From the NCBI GenBank assembly GCA_020024255.1, contig JAHHTX010000041.1, positions 1 to 16,437 on the forward strand: 16,437 bases of DNA, in the 5' to 3' direction. This DNA comes from Anaerotignum sp. Lineage in GTDB: Bacteria; Bacillota; Clostridia; Lachnospirales; Anaerotignaceae. The translations under genes were made by a program, and so were the position numbers. The notes under the pieces were generated by a model. The model did not search any database and was not told the DNA's origin. It worked only from the letters and a program-made list of their open reading frames with translations. Shown here one piece after another: positions 1 to 7,222 of this stretch (its first letter is position 1; each line of letters begins with the position of its first letter).

Positions 1-22
1 TAAATAGAAAGGGAGATTGCAT

Positions 23-1402
23 ATGATTACATACAATAAAGAAAAAAATCTTCTGGAGCTACGAAAATACCAATACAGCTTGCAAGACGTGGAGGAACCC
101 AACCTTTATCGGGATAATTACGTTTATGATGAGGTTCCAAAAGTGACATTCAACTATCGTCTTGTTCCTCTCAACTGCCCTAACGAAATATGGATTACCG
201 ATACAACCTTCCGTGACGGGCAGCAGTCCCGTGCACCTTACACAGTAGACCAGATCGTGACCCTCTATCAAATGCTTCATCGATTAGGTGGGCCAAAAGG
301 AAAAATTCGCCAATCAGAATTTTTTCTTTACAGCGAAACAGACAGAAAGGCAATTCGTGCCTGCCAGGAATTGGGCTACGAATTCCCCGAAATTACAGGC
401 TGGATTCGTGCTACAAAGGAAGACTTTCAACTTGTAAAAGAAATGGGATTAAAAGAATGTGGGATTCTTGTAAGCTGCTCTGACTATCACATTTTCCATA
501 AACTGCATAAAACAAGAAAACAGGCAATTGATAGCTATCTGGAAATTATCAAAGCCGCTCTTGATATGGGTATTAGCCCCCGTTGTCATTTTGAAGACAT
601 CACAAGAGCCGATTTCTACGGTTTCGTTGTTCCTTTTGCACAGACATTGAAAAAGTTAATGGATACATATAAAATTCCTATTAAACTCCGTTTTTGCGAC
701 ACTATGGGTTATGGTGTACCGTATCCCGGTGCTACACTGCCTCGTAGTGTTCCCGGTATCGTTTATGGTATCCATCACTTTGCACAGTTCCCCAGTGAAC
801 TTCTGGAATGGCACGGACACAACGATTTTTATAAGGCTGTTGTAAATTCTACTACTGCTTGGCTTTATGGTGCATCAGCAGTTAACTGCTCTCTTCTCGG
901 TATTGGGGAGCGTACCGGCAACACACCGCTTGAGGCAATGGTTATGGAATATGCTTCCCTGCGTGGTACTTTGGACGGTATGGATACCACTGTCATTACG
1001 GAAATTGCCGAATACTACGAAAAAGAACTGGGATACAAAATCCCCGAAAGAACACCTTTTGTGGGCAGGGATTTTAATATCACTCGTGCAGGCATACATG
1101 CGGACGGCGTTGCAAAAGACGAAGAAATCTACAATATCTTCAATACGGAGAAGCTGCTGAACCGTCCTTGCAAAGTAGAAGTCAACAAAAACTCCGGTCT
1201 TGCCGGCATAGCATATTGGCTTAATCAGCAATTAAAACTGGAAGGAGATCAGAAAATCAGTAAAAATTCTCCCGAAGCGGCTCTCCTCAAAGACTGGGTA
1301 GATAAACAGTATGATAACGGACGTATTTCCTATATCAGCGAAGAAGAACTCCTTCAGGTTATGACAGAACTGACACCTCATTTATTAGCATATAAAAAGT
1401 AA
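23..1402 (+). CDS. Re-citrate synthase (homocitrate/isopropylmalate synthase family)
   Basis: Likely condenses oxaloacetate with acetyl-CoA to citrate with Re-face stereochemistry, as in Clostridium kluyveri, in the cytoplasm. The 459-residue protein has the DRE-TIM metallolyase signature DTTFRDGQQSR at residues 60-70, the metal-binding HGHND at 264-268, GERTGN at 295-300 and AGIHADG at 356-362, all typical of the homocitrate/isopropylmalate synthase superfamily. It lacks the LeuA-type C-terminal regulatory domain. The family alone would allow homocitrate synthase or isopropylmalate synthase. Aconitase and isocitrate dehydrogenase genes follow immediately on the same strand, and no Si-type citrate synthase is seen in the window, so Re-citrate synthase is the best reading; this is inferred from context. 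I chose the ATG at 23 because the AAAGGGAG ribosome-binding site ends 7 bases before it, whereas an in-frame TTG at 17 is too close. The upstream promoter lies outside the window. Confidence 0.82.
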   Translation: MITYNKEKNLLELRKYQYSLQDVEEPNLYRDNYVYDEVPKVTFNYRLVPLNCPNEIWITDTTFRDGQQSRAPYTVDQIVTLYQMLHRLGGPKGKIRQSEFFLYSETDRKAIRACQELGYEFPEITGWIRATKEDFQLVKEMGLKECGILVSCSDYHIFHKLHKTRKQAIDSYLEIIKAALDMGISPRCHFEDITRADFYGFVVPFAQTLKKLMDTYKIPIKLRFCDTMGYGVPYPGATLPRSVPGIVYGIHHFAQFPSELLEWHGHNDFYKAVVNSTTAWLYGASAVNCSLLGIGERTGNTPLEAMVMEYASLRGTLDGMDTTVITEIAEYYEKELGYKIPERTPFVGRDFNITRAGIHADGVAKDEEIYNIFNTEKLLNRPCKVEVNKNSGLAGIAYWLNQQLKLEGDQKISKNSPEAALLKDWVDKQYDNGRISYISEEELLQVMTELTPHLLAYKK

Positions 1403-1430
1403 TAGCACCTAAATACAAGGAGGAACCATC

Positions 1431-3359
1431 ATGAATTTAACAGAAAAGCTTATAAAATCTCATTTGATAAGCGGTGAAATGATAACCGGAAAAGAAATTG
1501 CAATCAAAATCGATCAAACCTTAACACAGGATTCTACAGGAACTATGGCATATCTGCAATTTGAAGCTATGGGTATTCCTCGTGTAAAAACAGAAAAATC
1601 CGTTGCATACATCGACCACAATACATTGCAGACAGGTTTTGAAAATGCAGACGATCACAAATATATCCAGACTGTTGCAAATAAACACGGTATCTATTTC
1701 TCCAAACCCGGCAACGGCATTTGCCATCAAGTGCATCTGGAACGTTTTGGCAAACCGGGCAAAACCCTCCTTGGTTCTGACAGCCATACCCCCACAGGCG
1801 GTGGCATCGGTATGCTTGCCATTGGTGCAGGCGGTCTAGATGTAGCTGTTGCCATGGGTGGTGGTGCTTACTACCTTGCTATGCCAAAGGTATGCCGTAT
1901 TGTTTTAACGGGAAAACTTCGTCCTTTTGTCACAGCAAAAGATGTGATTTTGGAAATACTTCGCAAACTGTCCGTAAAAGGCGGCGTAGGAAAAGTTATG
2001 GAATACGCAGGAGAAGGGGTGAAAACCCTCAGTGTGCCCCAGCGTGCCACCATTACAAATATGGGTGCAGAACTTGGGGCAACGACTTCCGTATTCCCCA
2101 GCGACGAAGTAACAAAAGCATTCCTTGCAGCACAGGGACGGGAAGAAGACTGGACAGAACTGAAAGCCGACGATGATGCCATCTATGACGAAGAAGTGAT
2201 TATTGCTCTGGACGAAATCGAACCTCTTGTTGCCTGTCCTCACAGTCCTGACAACATCAAAAAAGTTAGTGAAATCAAAGACCTCCCTGTTGATCAGGTT
2301 GCTATCGGCAGCTGTACAAATTCTTCTTATACAGACATGATGACCGTTGCAGCTCTGCTGAAAGGCAAAACTGTTGACCCTAATGTAAGCCTTGTTATTG
2401 CCCCCGGTTCCAAGCAGGTCATGAATATGCTTGCGGCAAACGGTGCTTTGGCAGATATTATCGCCTCCGGTGCAAGAATATTGGAATGCGGATGTGGTCC
2501 TTGTATCGGTATGGGACAGGCACCTGCAACCAATGCTGTTTCTCTCCGTACCATCAACCGAAACTTTGAAGGCAGAAGTGGCACAAAATCGGCTCAGGTT
2601 TACATTGTCAGTCCCGAAACAGCTGTTGCCAGTGCTTTGGCAGGCAAACTGACAGACCCACACACACTGGGAGAAGCTCCTGAAATTGCTATGCCAGAAC
2701 ATTTCTTGGTCAATGATAACCTTATCATTCCCCCTGCGGAAAACGGAGAAAATGTAAAAGTCGTAAGAGGTCCAAATATTCAACCTTTTCCACAGAATAC
2801 AAAAGTACCCAAAGATATCCGTGGTGGCGCATTGATTAAAGTGGAAGATAATATTACAACAGACCATATTATGCCTTCCAATGCAAAGCTCCTGCCCTTC
2901 CGTTCCAACGTACCTTACTTGGCAGACTACTGCCTGACCCCCTGCGACCCCGATTTTCCTGCTCGTGCAAAAAAAGCAGGTGGCGGCTTCATTATTGCAG
3001 GACAAAACTACGGACAAGGCAGCAGCCGTGAACATGCTGCACTTGCACCTTTGCAGTTAGGAATAAAAGCAGTCATTGCAAAATCCTTTGCCCGCATTCA
3101 TATGGCAAATCTCATTAACAATGGGATTCTGCCTTTGGTATTCGTTAATGAATGGGATTATGATAACATTAAATTGGAAGATGAACTTGTCATTTCTTTC
3201 GCCGCAGACCAGATTAAATATGCAGCAAAAGGACAGCCCGTTACCGTTACTTGCGTGAGAAGTGGTGAAGAAATCCCCACCAAACTGAACATTTCGGAAC
3301 GCCAGAGAGATATTCTCCTTGCAGGCGGTCTCTTAAACTATACAAAAGCATCTAACTAA
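1431..3359 (+). CDS. Aconitate hydratase (aconitase)
   Basis: Isomerises citrate to isocitrate through cis-aconitate using a [4Fe-4S] cluster. The 642-residue protein shows DSHTPTGG at residues 117-124, the first cluster cysteine in GSCTNSSY (Cys295), the other two in ECGCGPCIG (Cys355 and Cys358), and the swivel-domain active-site motif YGQGSSREH at 527-535. It is shorter than AcnA-type enzymes of about 900 residues and matches the compact class of about 640 residues found in many anaerobes. Start ATG follows AAGGAGGAACC. It lies 28 bases after the citrate synthase gene and 13 bases before the isocitrate dehydrogenase gene, so the three are almost certainly co-transcribed. 3-Isopropylmalate dehydratase is unlikely, because both the large and swivel domains are fused in one chain and the neighbours are TCA genes. 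Confidence 0.95.
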   Translation: MNLTEKLIKSHLISGEMITGKEIAIKIDQTLTQDSTGTMAYLQFEAMGIPRVKTEKSVAYIDHNTLQTGFENADDHKYIQTVANKHGIYFSKPGNGICHQVHLERFGKPGKTLLGSDSHTPTGGGIGMLAIGAGGLDVAVAMGGGAYYLAMPKVCRIVLTGKLRPFVTAKDVILEILRKLSVKGGVGKVMEYAGEGVKTLSVPQRATITNMGAELGATTSVFPSDEVTKAFLAAQGREEDWTELKADDDAIYDEEVIIALDEIEPLVACPHSPDNIKKVSEIKDLPVDQVAIGSCTNSSYTDMMTVAALLKGKTVDPNVSLVIAPGSKQVMNMLAANGALADIIASGARILECGCGPCIGMGQAPATNAVSLRTINRNFEGRSGTKSAQVYIVSPETAVASALAGKLTDPHTLGEAPEIAMPEHFLVNDNLIIPPAENGENVKVVRGPNIQPFPQNTKVPKDIRGGALIKVEDNITTDHIMPSNAKLLPFRSNVPYLADYCLTPCDPDFPARAKKAGGGFIIAGQNYGQGSSREHAALAPLQLGIKAVIAKSFARIHMANLINNGILPLVFVNEWDYDNIKLEDELVISFAADQIKYAAKGQPVTVTCVRSGEEIPTKLNISERQRDILLAGGLLNYTKASN

Positions 3360-3372
3360 GGAGGTATTTTCC

Positions 3373-4380
3373 ATGTCTTATACAGTTACATTGATTCCTG
3401 GCGACGGTAGTGGACCGGAAGTCATCGCCGCCGCAAAAAAAGTCGTAGAAGCAACCGGTGTAGACATTAAATGGGAACAGCAGGAAGCCGGTGCTGCTAT
3501 GATTGAAAAATACGGCACCCCCCTGCCCGATTCCACCATTGAATCTATCCGCAAGAACAAGGTAGCCCTAAAAGGACCTGTCACTACACCTGTAGGCACA
3601 GGCTTTCGCAGTGTTAATGTAGCCATGCGGAAAATATTCGACCTTTATGCCAATGTGCGTCCTGCAAAAACATACCCTGGCGTCATCACAAAATTTGAAC
3701 ATATCAATCTTGTTGTGGTACGAGAAAATACAGAAGATTTGTATGCAGGCATTGAACACATGGTAGGAGAAGATGCTGCCGAAAGCATCAAACTGATCAC
3801 GAGAAAAGGCTGTGAACGTATTATCCGCTATGCTTTTGAATTTGCGGTAAGAGAAGGCAGAAAAAAAGTCACTGCTGTACATAAAGCAAATATCATGAAA
3901 TGCACAGACGGTATGTTCCTTGATATTGCAAGACAAATCGCAAAGGAATATCCCCAAATCGAATTTAATGACAGTATCGTTGATGCAATGTGTATGCGTC
4001 TTGTGATGCATCCGGAAGATTACGATGTTCTCGTCTGCCCCAACCTTTACGGCGACATTGTTTCCGACCTTTGTGCCGGCTTGGTAGGCGGTCTTGGCTT
4101 AACACCCAGTGCAAATATTGGTGTTGGCGGTGCAATCTTTGAACCCATTCATGGTTCCGCACCTGACATTGCAGGACAGCATAAAATCAATCCTACTGCT
4201 GCCATTCTCTCTGCCTCCATGATGCTTGCCCATCTTGGAGAATCACAGGCAGCCACTGCCATCGAAAAAGCCGTAACAGAAGTCATTTCTGAAGGAAACA
4301 CACTAACACAAGACATGGGTGGCACAGCTTCTACAGAGGAATTTGCAGATGCAGTCATTGCCCATATCTCTGCCCATTAA
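3373..4380 (+). CDS. Isocitrate dehydrogenase, predicted NAD+-dependent
   Basis: Oxidatively decarboxylates isocitrate to 2-oxoglutarate. The 335-residue protein belongs to the isocitrate/isopropylmalate dehydrogenase family. It has the substrate-loop residues in FRSVNVAMR (Ser80, Asn82, Arg86), the catalytic stretch RENTEDLYAG from residue 117, Lys171 in HKANIMK, and the metal-binding aspartates in LYGDIVSDL (Asp228, Asp232). The cofactor region HGSAPDIAGQ (260-269) has Asp-Ile where NADP-dependent E. coli Icd has Lys-Tyr, which points to NAD+. The Ser-x-Asn substrate loop argues for isocitrate over isopropylmalate. The start follows a strong AAGGAGG site 13 bases after aconitase, and the gene ends the three-gene block that makes 2-oxoglutarate for glutamate synthesis. 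Confidence 0.93.
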   Translation: MSYTVTLIPGDGSGPEVIAAAKKVVEATGVDIKWEQQEAGAAMIEKYGTPLPDSTIESIRKNKVALKGPVTTPVGTGFRSVNVAMRKIFDLYANVRPAKTYPGVITKFEHINLVVVRENTEDLYAGIEHMVGEDAAESIKLITRKGCERIIRYAFEFAVREGRKKVTAVHKANIMKCTDGMFLDIARQIAKEYPQIEFNDSIVDAMCMRLVMHPEDYDVLVCPNLYGDIVSDLCAGLVGGLGLTPSANIGVGGAIFEPIHGSAPDIAGQHKINPTAAILSASMMLAHLGESQAATAIEKAVTEVISEGNTLTQDMGGTASTEEFADAVIAHISAH

Positions 4381-4478
4381 CAGAAATAAACTTTTTCAAG
4401 AATGCAGAAGAGATTGGACAACGAAGTGTTTTCCAAGTGGAATACAAAGTCGAAATTCATTTCCCATGAAAAAAAGCA

Positions 4479-4511
4479 GAAGTTCCAATGGCTAAAAAGC
4501 CTTGGAACTTC
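4479..4511. repeat. Perfect-arm inverted repeat / hairpin
   Basis: The arms GAAGTTCCAA (4479-4488) and TTGGAACTTC (4502-4511) are exact complements. They continue, after one bulged T, with GGCT/AGCC closing an AAAA loop, giving about 14 paired bases. On the + strand no T-run follows; instead a second small stem CAGAC/GTCTG (4512-4532) stacks directly behind it. On the - strand the hairpin is followed by GCTTTTTTTC, so it looks like an intrinsic terminator for - strand transcription although no - strand gene lies upstream. It may instead protect the 3' end of the isocitrate dehydrogenase mRNA. Confidence 0.7.
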
Positions 4512-4555
4512 CAGACGATGAAGAAAAGTCTGTAAATAACACCTTCTATAATAAT

Positions 4556-4594
4556 AGGCGAAAGGCTTGAGTATAATCAGCTTTTCGCCTTTGC
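4556..4594 (+). terminator. Probable terminator of the TCA operon
   Basis: AGGCGAAAGGC (4556-4566) pairs with GCTTTTCGCCT (4580-4590) with one G-T pair. Inner TTGA/TCA bases shorten the loop further. The stem is followed by a short, interrupted T-rich tail (TTGCTTTA). It lies about 175 bases after the isocitrate dehydrogenase stop, far for a terminator, but it is the best candidate on this strand before the next gene. Confidence 0.5.
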
Positions 4595-4901
4595 TTTATA
4601 AAATCGTATGTCAAGAGCAGACAAGAAATCTATCTGTTTTTCTACTTTTTCCATTATTCCGATAAGCGTCCTTCATACATGATGCTTAGCTCACCATAGA
4701 CCTGTATCCGGTTTCAAAGCATAGCAGTCCATTTTTTTCTTCGCTTCAACTGTGGCTTGGATAAAGGGCTTTCCAAAAAGCTGTATGGCTTGGAAATATG
4801 CCTCTCCGGCGGTTCAGCTTCCGATACTTCAAGTATTTCCCACTTGATGAACTATACATTTTTAGTATTCTGTTTTCGGAAATGCCCATTATTTTCTTGA
4901 C

Positions 4902-4930
4902 TTTACATTTACTGCAATCTGCATGATACT
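4902..4930 (+). promoter_or_regulatory. Possible sigma-A promoter of the choloylglycine hydrolase gene
   Basis: TTTACA (4902-4907, one mismatch to consensus -35) is spaced 17 bases from GATACT (4925-4930, four of six matches to the -10 consensus). It sits about 60 bases before the start codon in an otherwise AT-rich leader. An alternative pairing is TTTACT with TATACA a few bases downstream. Confidence 0.4.
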
Positions 4931-4951
4931 ATACAAACAGAGTAAAATAAA

Positions 4952-4970
4952 TGATATATTTTTAATATCA
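4952..4970. repeat. Short inverted repeat in the hydrolase leader
   Basis: TGATAT (4952-4957) and ATATCA (4965-4970) form a perfect 6-base dyad around a 7-base AT spacer, between the putative promoter and the ribosome-binding site. It could be an operator or a chance palindrome in AT-rich DNA. No regulator family is recognised for it. Confidence 0.3.
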
Positions 4971-4992
4971 CAAACTTAAAGGAGGAATACTT

Positions 4993-5964
4993 ATGTGTAC
5001 TTGCTTATTTATACAAAGTAAAAACACTTATTTTGGCAGAACATTGGATTTAGATGACCACTTTATGGAAGAAGTGGTCATAACTCCAAGGAACTTTTCT
5101 GTTGCCCTACGAAACGGTGGTAATCTACAAACAAAATATGCCATTTTGGGTATGGCATCTGTTCTAAAGGATTATCCCCTCTATTTTGATGCCTGCAATG
5201 AAAAAGGGCTTGCCATGGCAGGACTGCATTTTTGTGGAAATGCTGTATATTTTCCACCTAAAGCAGAAAAAGAAAATCTGCCCACCTACGAAATGATGCT
5301 TTATCTATTGGGAAACTATACCTCTGTAGCTGAGCTAAGACCTTTTCTTGAAAAACTGAATCTTAGTGATACTCCTTTCAGTCCGGAGCTTCCTCTAGCC
5401 CCGCTTCACTTTATGATTGCTGATGAAAAAGAGTGTATTGTCATAGAACAAACTAAAGAGGGTCTTGCTGTCTACGAAAACGAAACCGGTGTGATGACAA
5501 ACAATCCCCCTTTCCCCCATCAGCTTGCCAATCTACAGAAATTTGCAAACCTAACACCAAAATACAAAGCTCCCAAAAAGACAGAAGAAAATGTGTCCTT
5601 TGCTTCTGTAGGCTATGGCAGCCTTGGTTTACCCGGAGATGATACAAGTCCATCTAGATTTGTAAAGGCAGCTTTTTTGCAAAAAACCGCTACGAAAGAA
5701 AAAGATGAACAAGGGAGCATTACACAATTCTTTCATATCTTAGATGCTGTTAGCATGGTAAAGGGCAGCGTCCTCACAGAAACAGGTGCATATGACAGCA
5801 CCATATATACCTCCTGCATGAACACAACAAAAGGAATTTACTATTACAAAACTTACGGAAACAATCAAATTTCTGCGGTTCGCCTAACAGAAGATAACTG
5901 TACAGCCCCATTTTTAACACGGTATCCACTGAATCTTTCTCAAAATATCTGTTACCACAATTAA
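4993..5964 (+). CDS. Choloylglycine hydrolase family protein (bile salt hydrolase / penicillin V acylase-like)
   Basis: An N-terminal-nucleophile amidase, probably cytoplasmic because no signal peptide is seen, that would cleave an amide bond such as that of glycine- or taurine-conjugated bile acids. The 323-residue length matches Clostridium perfringens bile salt hydrolase. Conserved catalytic positions are Cys2 (exposed after Met removal), Arg16 and Asp19 in FGRTLDL, Asn170 in TNNP, and Arg222 in PSRF. The segments EQTKEGLAV, GLPGD and YTSCM also match the family. The oxyanion-side position, Asn82 in the C. perfringens enzyme and Tyr in Bacillus penicillin V acylase, is His79 here (GLHFCGN), so substrate assignment is uncertain. 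The start follows AAAGGAGG. The gene is monocistronic, flanked by hairpins, with a terminator just after it. It could hydrolyse bile salts, penicillin V, acyl-homoserine lactones or another N-acyl substrate. Confidence 0.9.
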   Translation: MCTCLFIQSKNTYFGRTLDLDDHFMEEVVITPRNFSVALRNGGNLQTKYAILGMASVLKDYPLYFDACNEKGLAMAGLHFCGNAVYFPPKAEKENLPTYEMMLYLLGNYTSVAELRPFLEKLNLSDTPFSPELPLAPLHFMIADEKECIVIEQTKEGLAVYENETGVMTNNPPFPHQLANLQKFANLTPKYKAPKKTEENVSFASVGYGSLGLPGDDTSPSRFVKAAFLQKTATKEKDEQGSITQFFHILDAVSMVKGSVLTETGAYDSTIYTSCMNTTKGIYYYKTYGNNQISAVRLTEDNCTAPFLTRYPLNLSQNICYHN

Positions 5965-5972
5965 ACCATTGG

Positions 5973-6010
5973 GGGTGAAAATGCTGCAAATACATTTTCA
6001 CCCTTTTATC
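5973..6010 (+). terminator. Intrinsic terminator of the hydrolase gene
   Basis: GGGTGAAAATG (5973-5983) pairs perfectly with CATTTTCACCC (5993-6003) around a 9-base loop and is followed by TTTTATCTT. It begins 9 bases after the hydrolase stop, in the 46-base gap to the convergent spoIIM gene. In the - direction the hairpin lacks a good T-run, so it serves mainly the + strand gene. Confidence 0.85.
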
Positions 6011-6613
6011 TTACAAAAAAGAGAGATGACGCATAAAGCCAGATACAACTCCGACTTCAATGCCTACTGCCAACAGCAAAGCAACAAGAGATGCTCCCAT
6101 TAAAATGCAGTATTCCGTCTGCTTACGCCGCTTTTCCCTTTTGCCTGCCCGCTGCCTTGCACCGTTCTCATGCCAGACAGAAGCATAATAAAAAGATGCT
6201 GTCATCATAAAAATATACAGCGGAATCAATACCAGATTCTGGGGCAGTACTGCAAGAATACTGAGCAATATGCCCTTTCCGCCATAGGCAGTCATCAACA
6301 TTGCTGATGTAAATCCGAGGGAAACGCTACGGAATAAAAATACGCATCCCGACAAAAAAATACCGGAAGTCAACCATCCCCCTAGCCAAATAAGAAGGTC
6401 ATATTTCAAATATTTCCAAAATACATAGCCAAAGCCTGCTTCCGTACCGCTTTTCAAGGCTTCCTTAAAAAATAATGCAGTGCTTTCTTTTCCGCTATGG
6501 CCAACGATATTTGCTGCAACGGAACCACCTAAAGAACCAAGTAAAAAAGAAAGACAAACAATTATAAAAATCATTTGTCCTCTTTTCATCCACTCTCTCT
6601 TTTGCTGTTTCAT
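6011..6613 (-). CDS. spoIIM: Stage II sporulation protein M
   Basis: Membrane scaffold that recruits SpoIID and SpoIIP for septal peptidoglycan degradation during engulfment in endospore formers. The 200-residue protein has a basic N-terminus, hydrophobic segments near residues 12-34, 70-94, 97-110, 113-140 and 167-192, and the family-typical GGKGILLSILAVLPQNLVLIP stretch beginning at residue 111. A very basic loop (RQRAGKREKRRK, 153-164) precedes the last segment. I chose the ATG at 6613 because GGGAGG lies 8 bases upstream; an in-frame GTG at 6622 abuts that site. It is last in the - strand cluster, 54 bases after the Nudix gene, an arrangement resembling nudF-spoIIM in Bacillus. It shows the organism is, or descends from, a spore former. 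Confidence 0.88.
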   Translation of the reverse strand: MKQQKREWMKRGQMIFIIVCLSFLLGSLGGSVAANIVGHSGKESTALFFKEALKSGTEAGFGYVFWKYLKYDLLIWLGGWLTSGIFLSGCVFLFRSVSLGFTSAMLMTAYGGKGILLSILAVLPQNLVLIPLYIFMMTASFYYASVWHENGARQRAGKREKRRKQTEYCILMGASLVALLLAVGIEVGVVSGFMRHLSFL

Positions 6614-6667
6614 TCGCCTCACCTCCCGCAGTTCTTTGTCCTGCTATAAGGATATGGCTCGTCTTCT

Positions 6668-7198
6668 CTATTTATGTCCCATTTCATAGGCAAAAATTGC
6701 CGCAACGGTTTTTGCATCTCGAATTTCTCCCCGATATATCATTTCCACCGCTTCTTTCGGTGTATATCTTTCGATTTCAATAAATTCTTCGGGGTCTAAG
6801 TTCTGTTTGCCATTCTTTAAATTTTCGGCGAGATAAAGCGCAATTTCTTCTTTGCAATATCCCACAGTGGGGTACAGCGTACAAATATACGTCAGTTTTT
6901 CTGCTATTTTTCCGGTTTCTTCATTCAATTCCCGCAAAACGCCCTGTTCAGGTTCTTCCCCTTCCTCCAATACGCCGGCGGGAATTTCCAGAAGCATTTC
7001 CTTGTAGGCATGGCGATACTGCCGCACCAATATTATTTTTCCATCGTTATCTATGGGAAGAACAGCAGCCGCATTTTTTCCTCGGATAACCGTTTCTCGC
7101 ACTGCTTTTTTTCCGTCAGGCATTTCCACGGTATCTACAGTTACGGTTACCAGCTTTCCTACATATGCTTTTCTGCTGTCTAATACCTTATACGCCAT
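6668..7198 (-). CDS. nudF: ADP-ribose pyrophosphatase, Nudix family
   Basis: Predicted to hydrolyse ADP-ribose to AMP and ribose 5-phosphate, a cytoplasmic housecleaning reaction. The 176-residue protein has a Nudix box at residues 75-97: Gly75, Glu81, then RELNEETGK with the metal-binding glutamates 93 and 94. The preceding EIPAG and the downstream YPTVGY (109-114) are characteristic of the ADP-ribose pyrophosphatase subfamily. The last hydrophobic position of the box is Lys97, a small departure from the consensus. The ATG at 7198 follows AAGGAG at 7-base spacing. It lies 24 bases after the aminotransferase gene and 54 bases before spoIIM. Substrate range within the subfamily cannot be set from sequence alone. 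Confidence 0.88.
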   Translation of the reverse strand: MAYKVLDSRKAYVGKLVTVTVDTVEMPDGKKAVRETVIRGKNAAAVLPIDNDGKIILVRQYRHAYKEMLLEIPAGVLEEGEEPEQGVLRELNEETGKIAEKLTYICTLYPTVGYCKEEIALYLAENLKNGKQNLDPEEFIEIERYTPKEAVEMIYRGEIRDAKTVAAIFAYEMGHK

Positions 7199-7222
7199 AT
7201 CCCCACTCCTTCCGACTTTGTA

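Larger units (their letters stand above)
4381..4992. other. 612-base intergenic region without a recognisable gene
   Basis: No convincing coding sequence is present. It holds two strong hairpins (4479-4511 and 4556-4590), a possible promoter (4902-4930) and a short inverted repeat (4952-4970) ahead of the hydrolase gene. On the - strand, small open frames (for example 25 codons at 4577-4654 and 47 codons at 4746-4889) lack properly placed ribosome-binding sites and resemble no family I recognise. The stretch between about 4600 and 4890 could be a decayed gene or mobile-element remnant, but that is only a guess. Confidence 0.5.

Noticed and set aside
23..1402. Assignment of the first gene as nitrogenase-type homocitrate synthase or LeuA
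   Set aside because: No nitrogenase, lysine or leucine genes are nearby, the LeuA regulatory domain is absent, and the adjacent aconitase and isocitrate dehydrogenase point to citrate synthesis.
1905..3035. Long 376-codon open frame antisense to the aconitase gene
   Set aside because: It is rich in Cys, Phe and His, has no recognisable domain or ribosome-binding site, and lies wholly opposite a well-conserved gene. It is explained by the codon composition of aconitase.
4381..4992. Riboswitch or structured ncRNA in the long spacer
   Set aside because: Apart from simple hairpins I saw no conserved riboswitch core or T-box features. The hairpins are better described as terminator-like elements.
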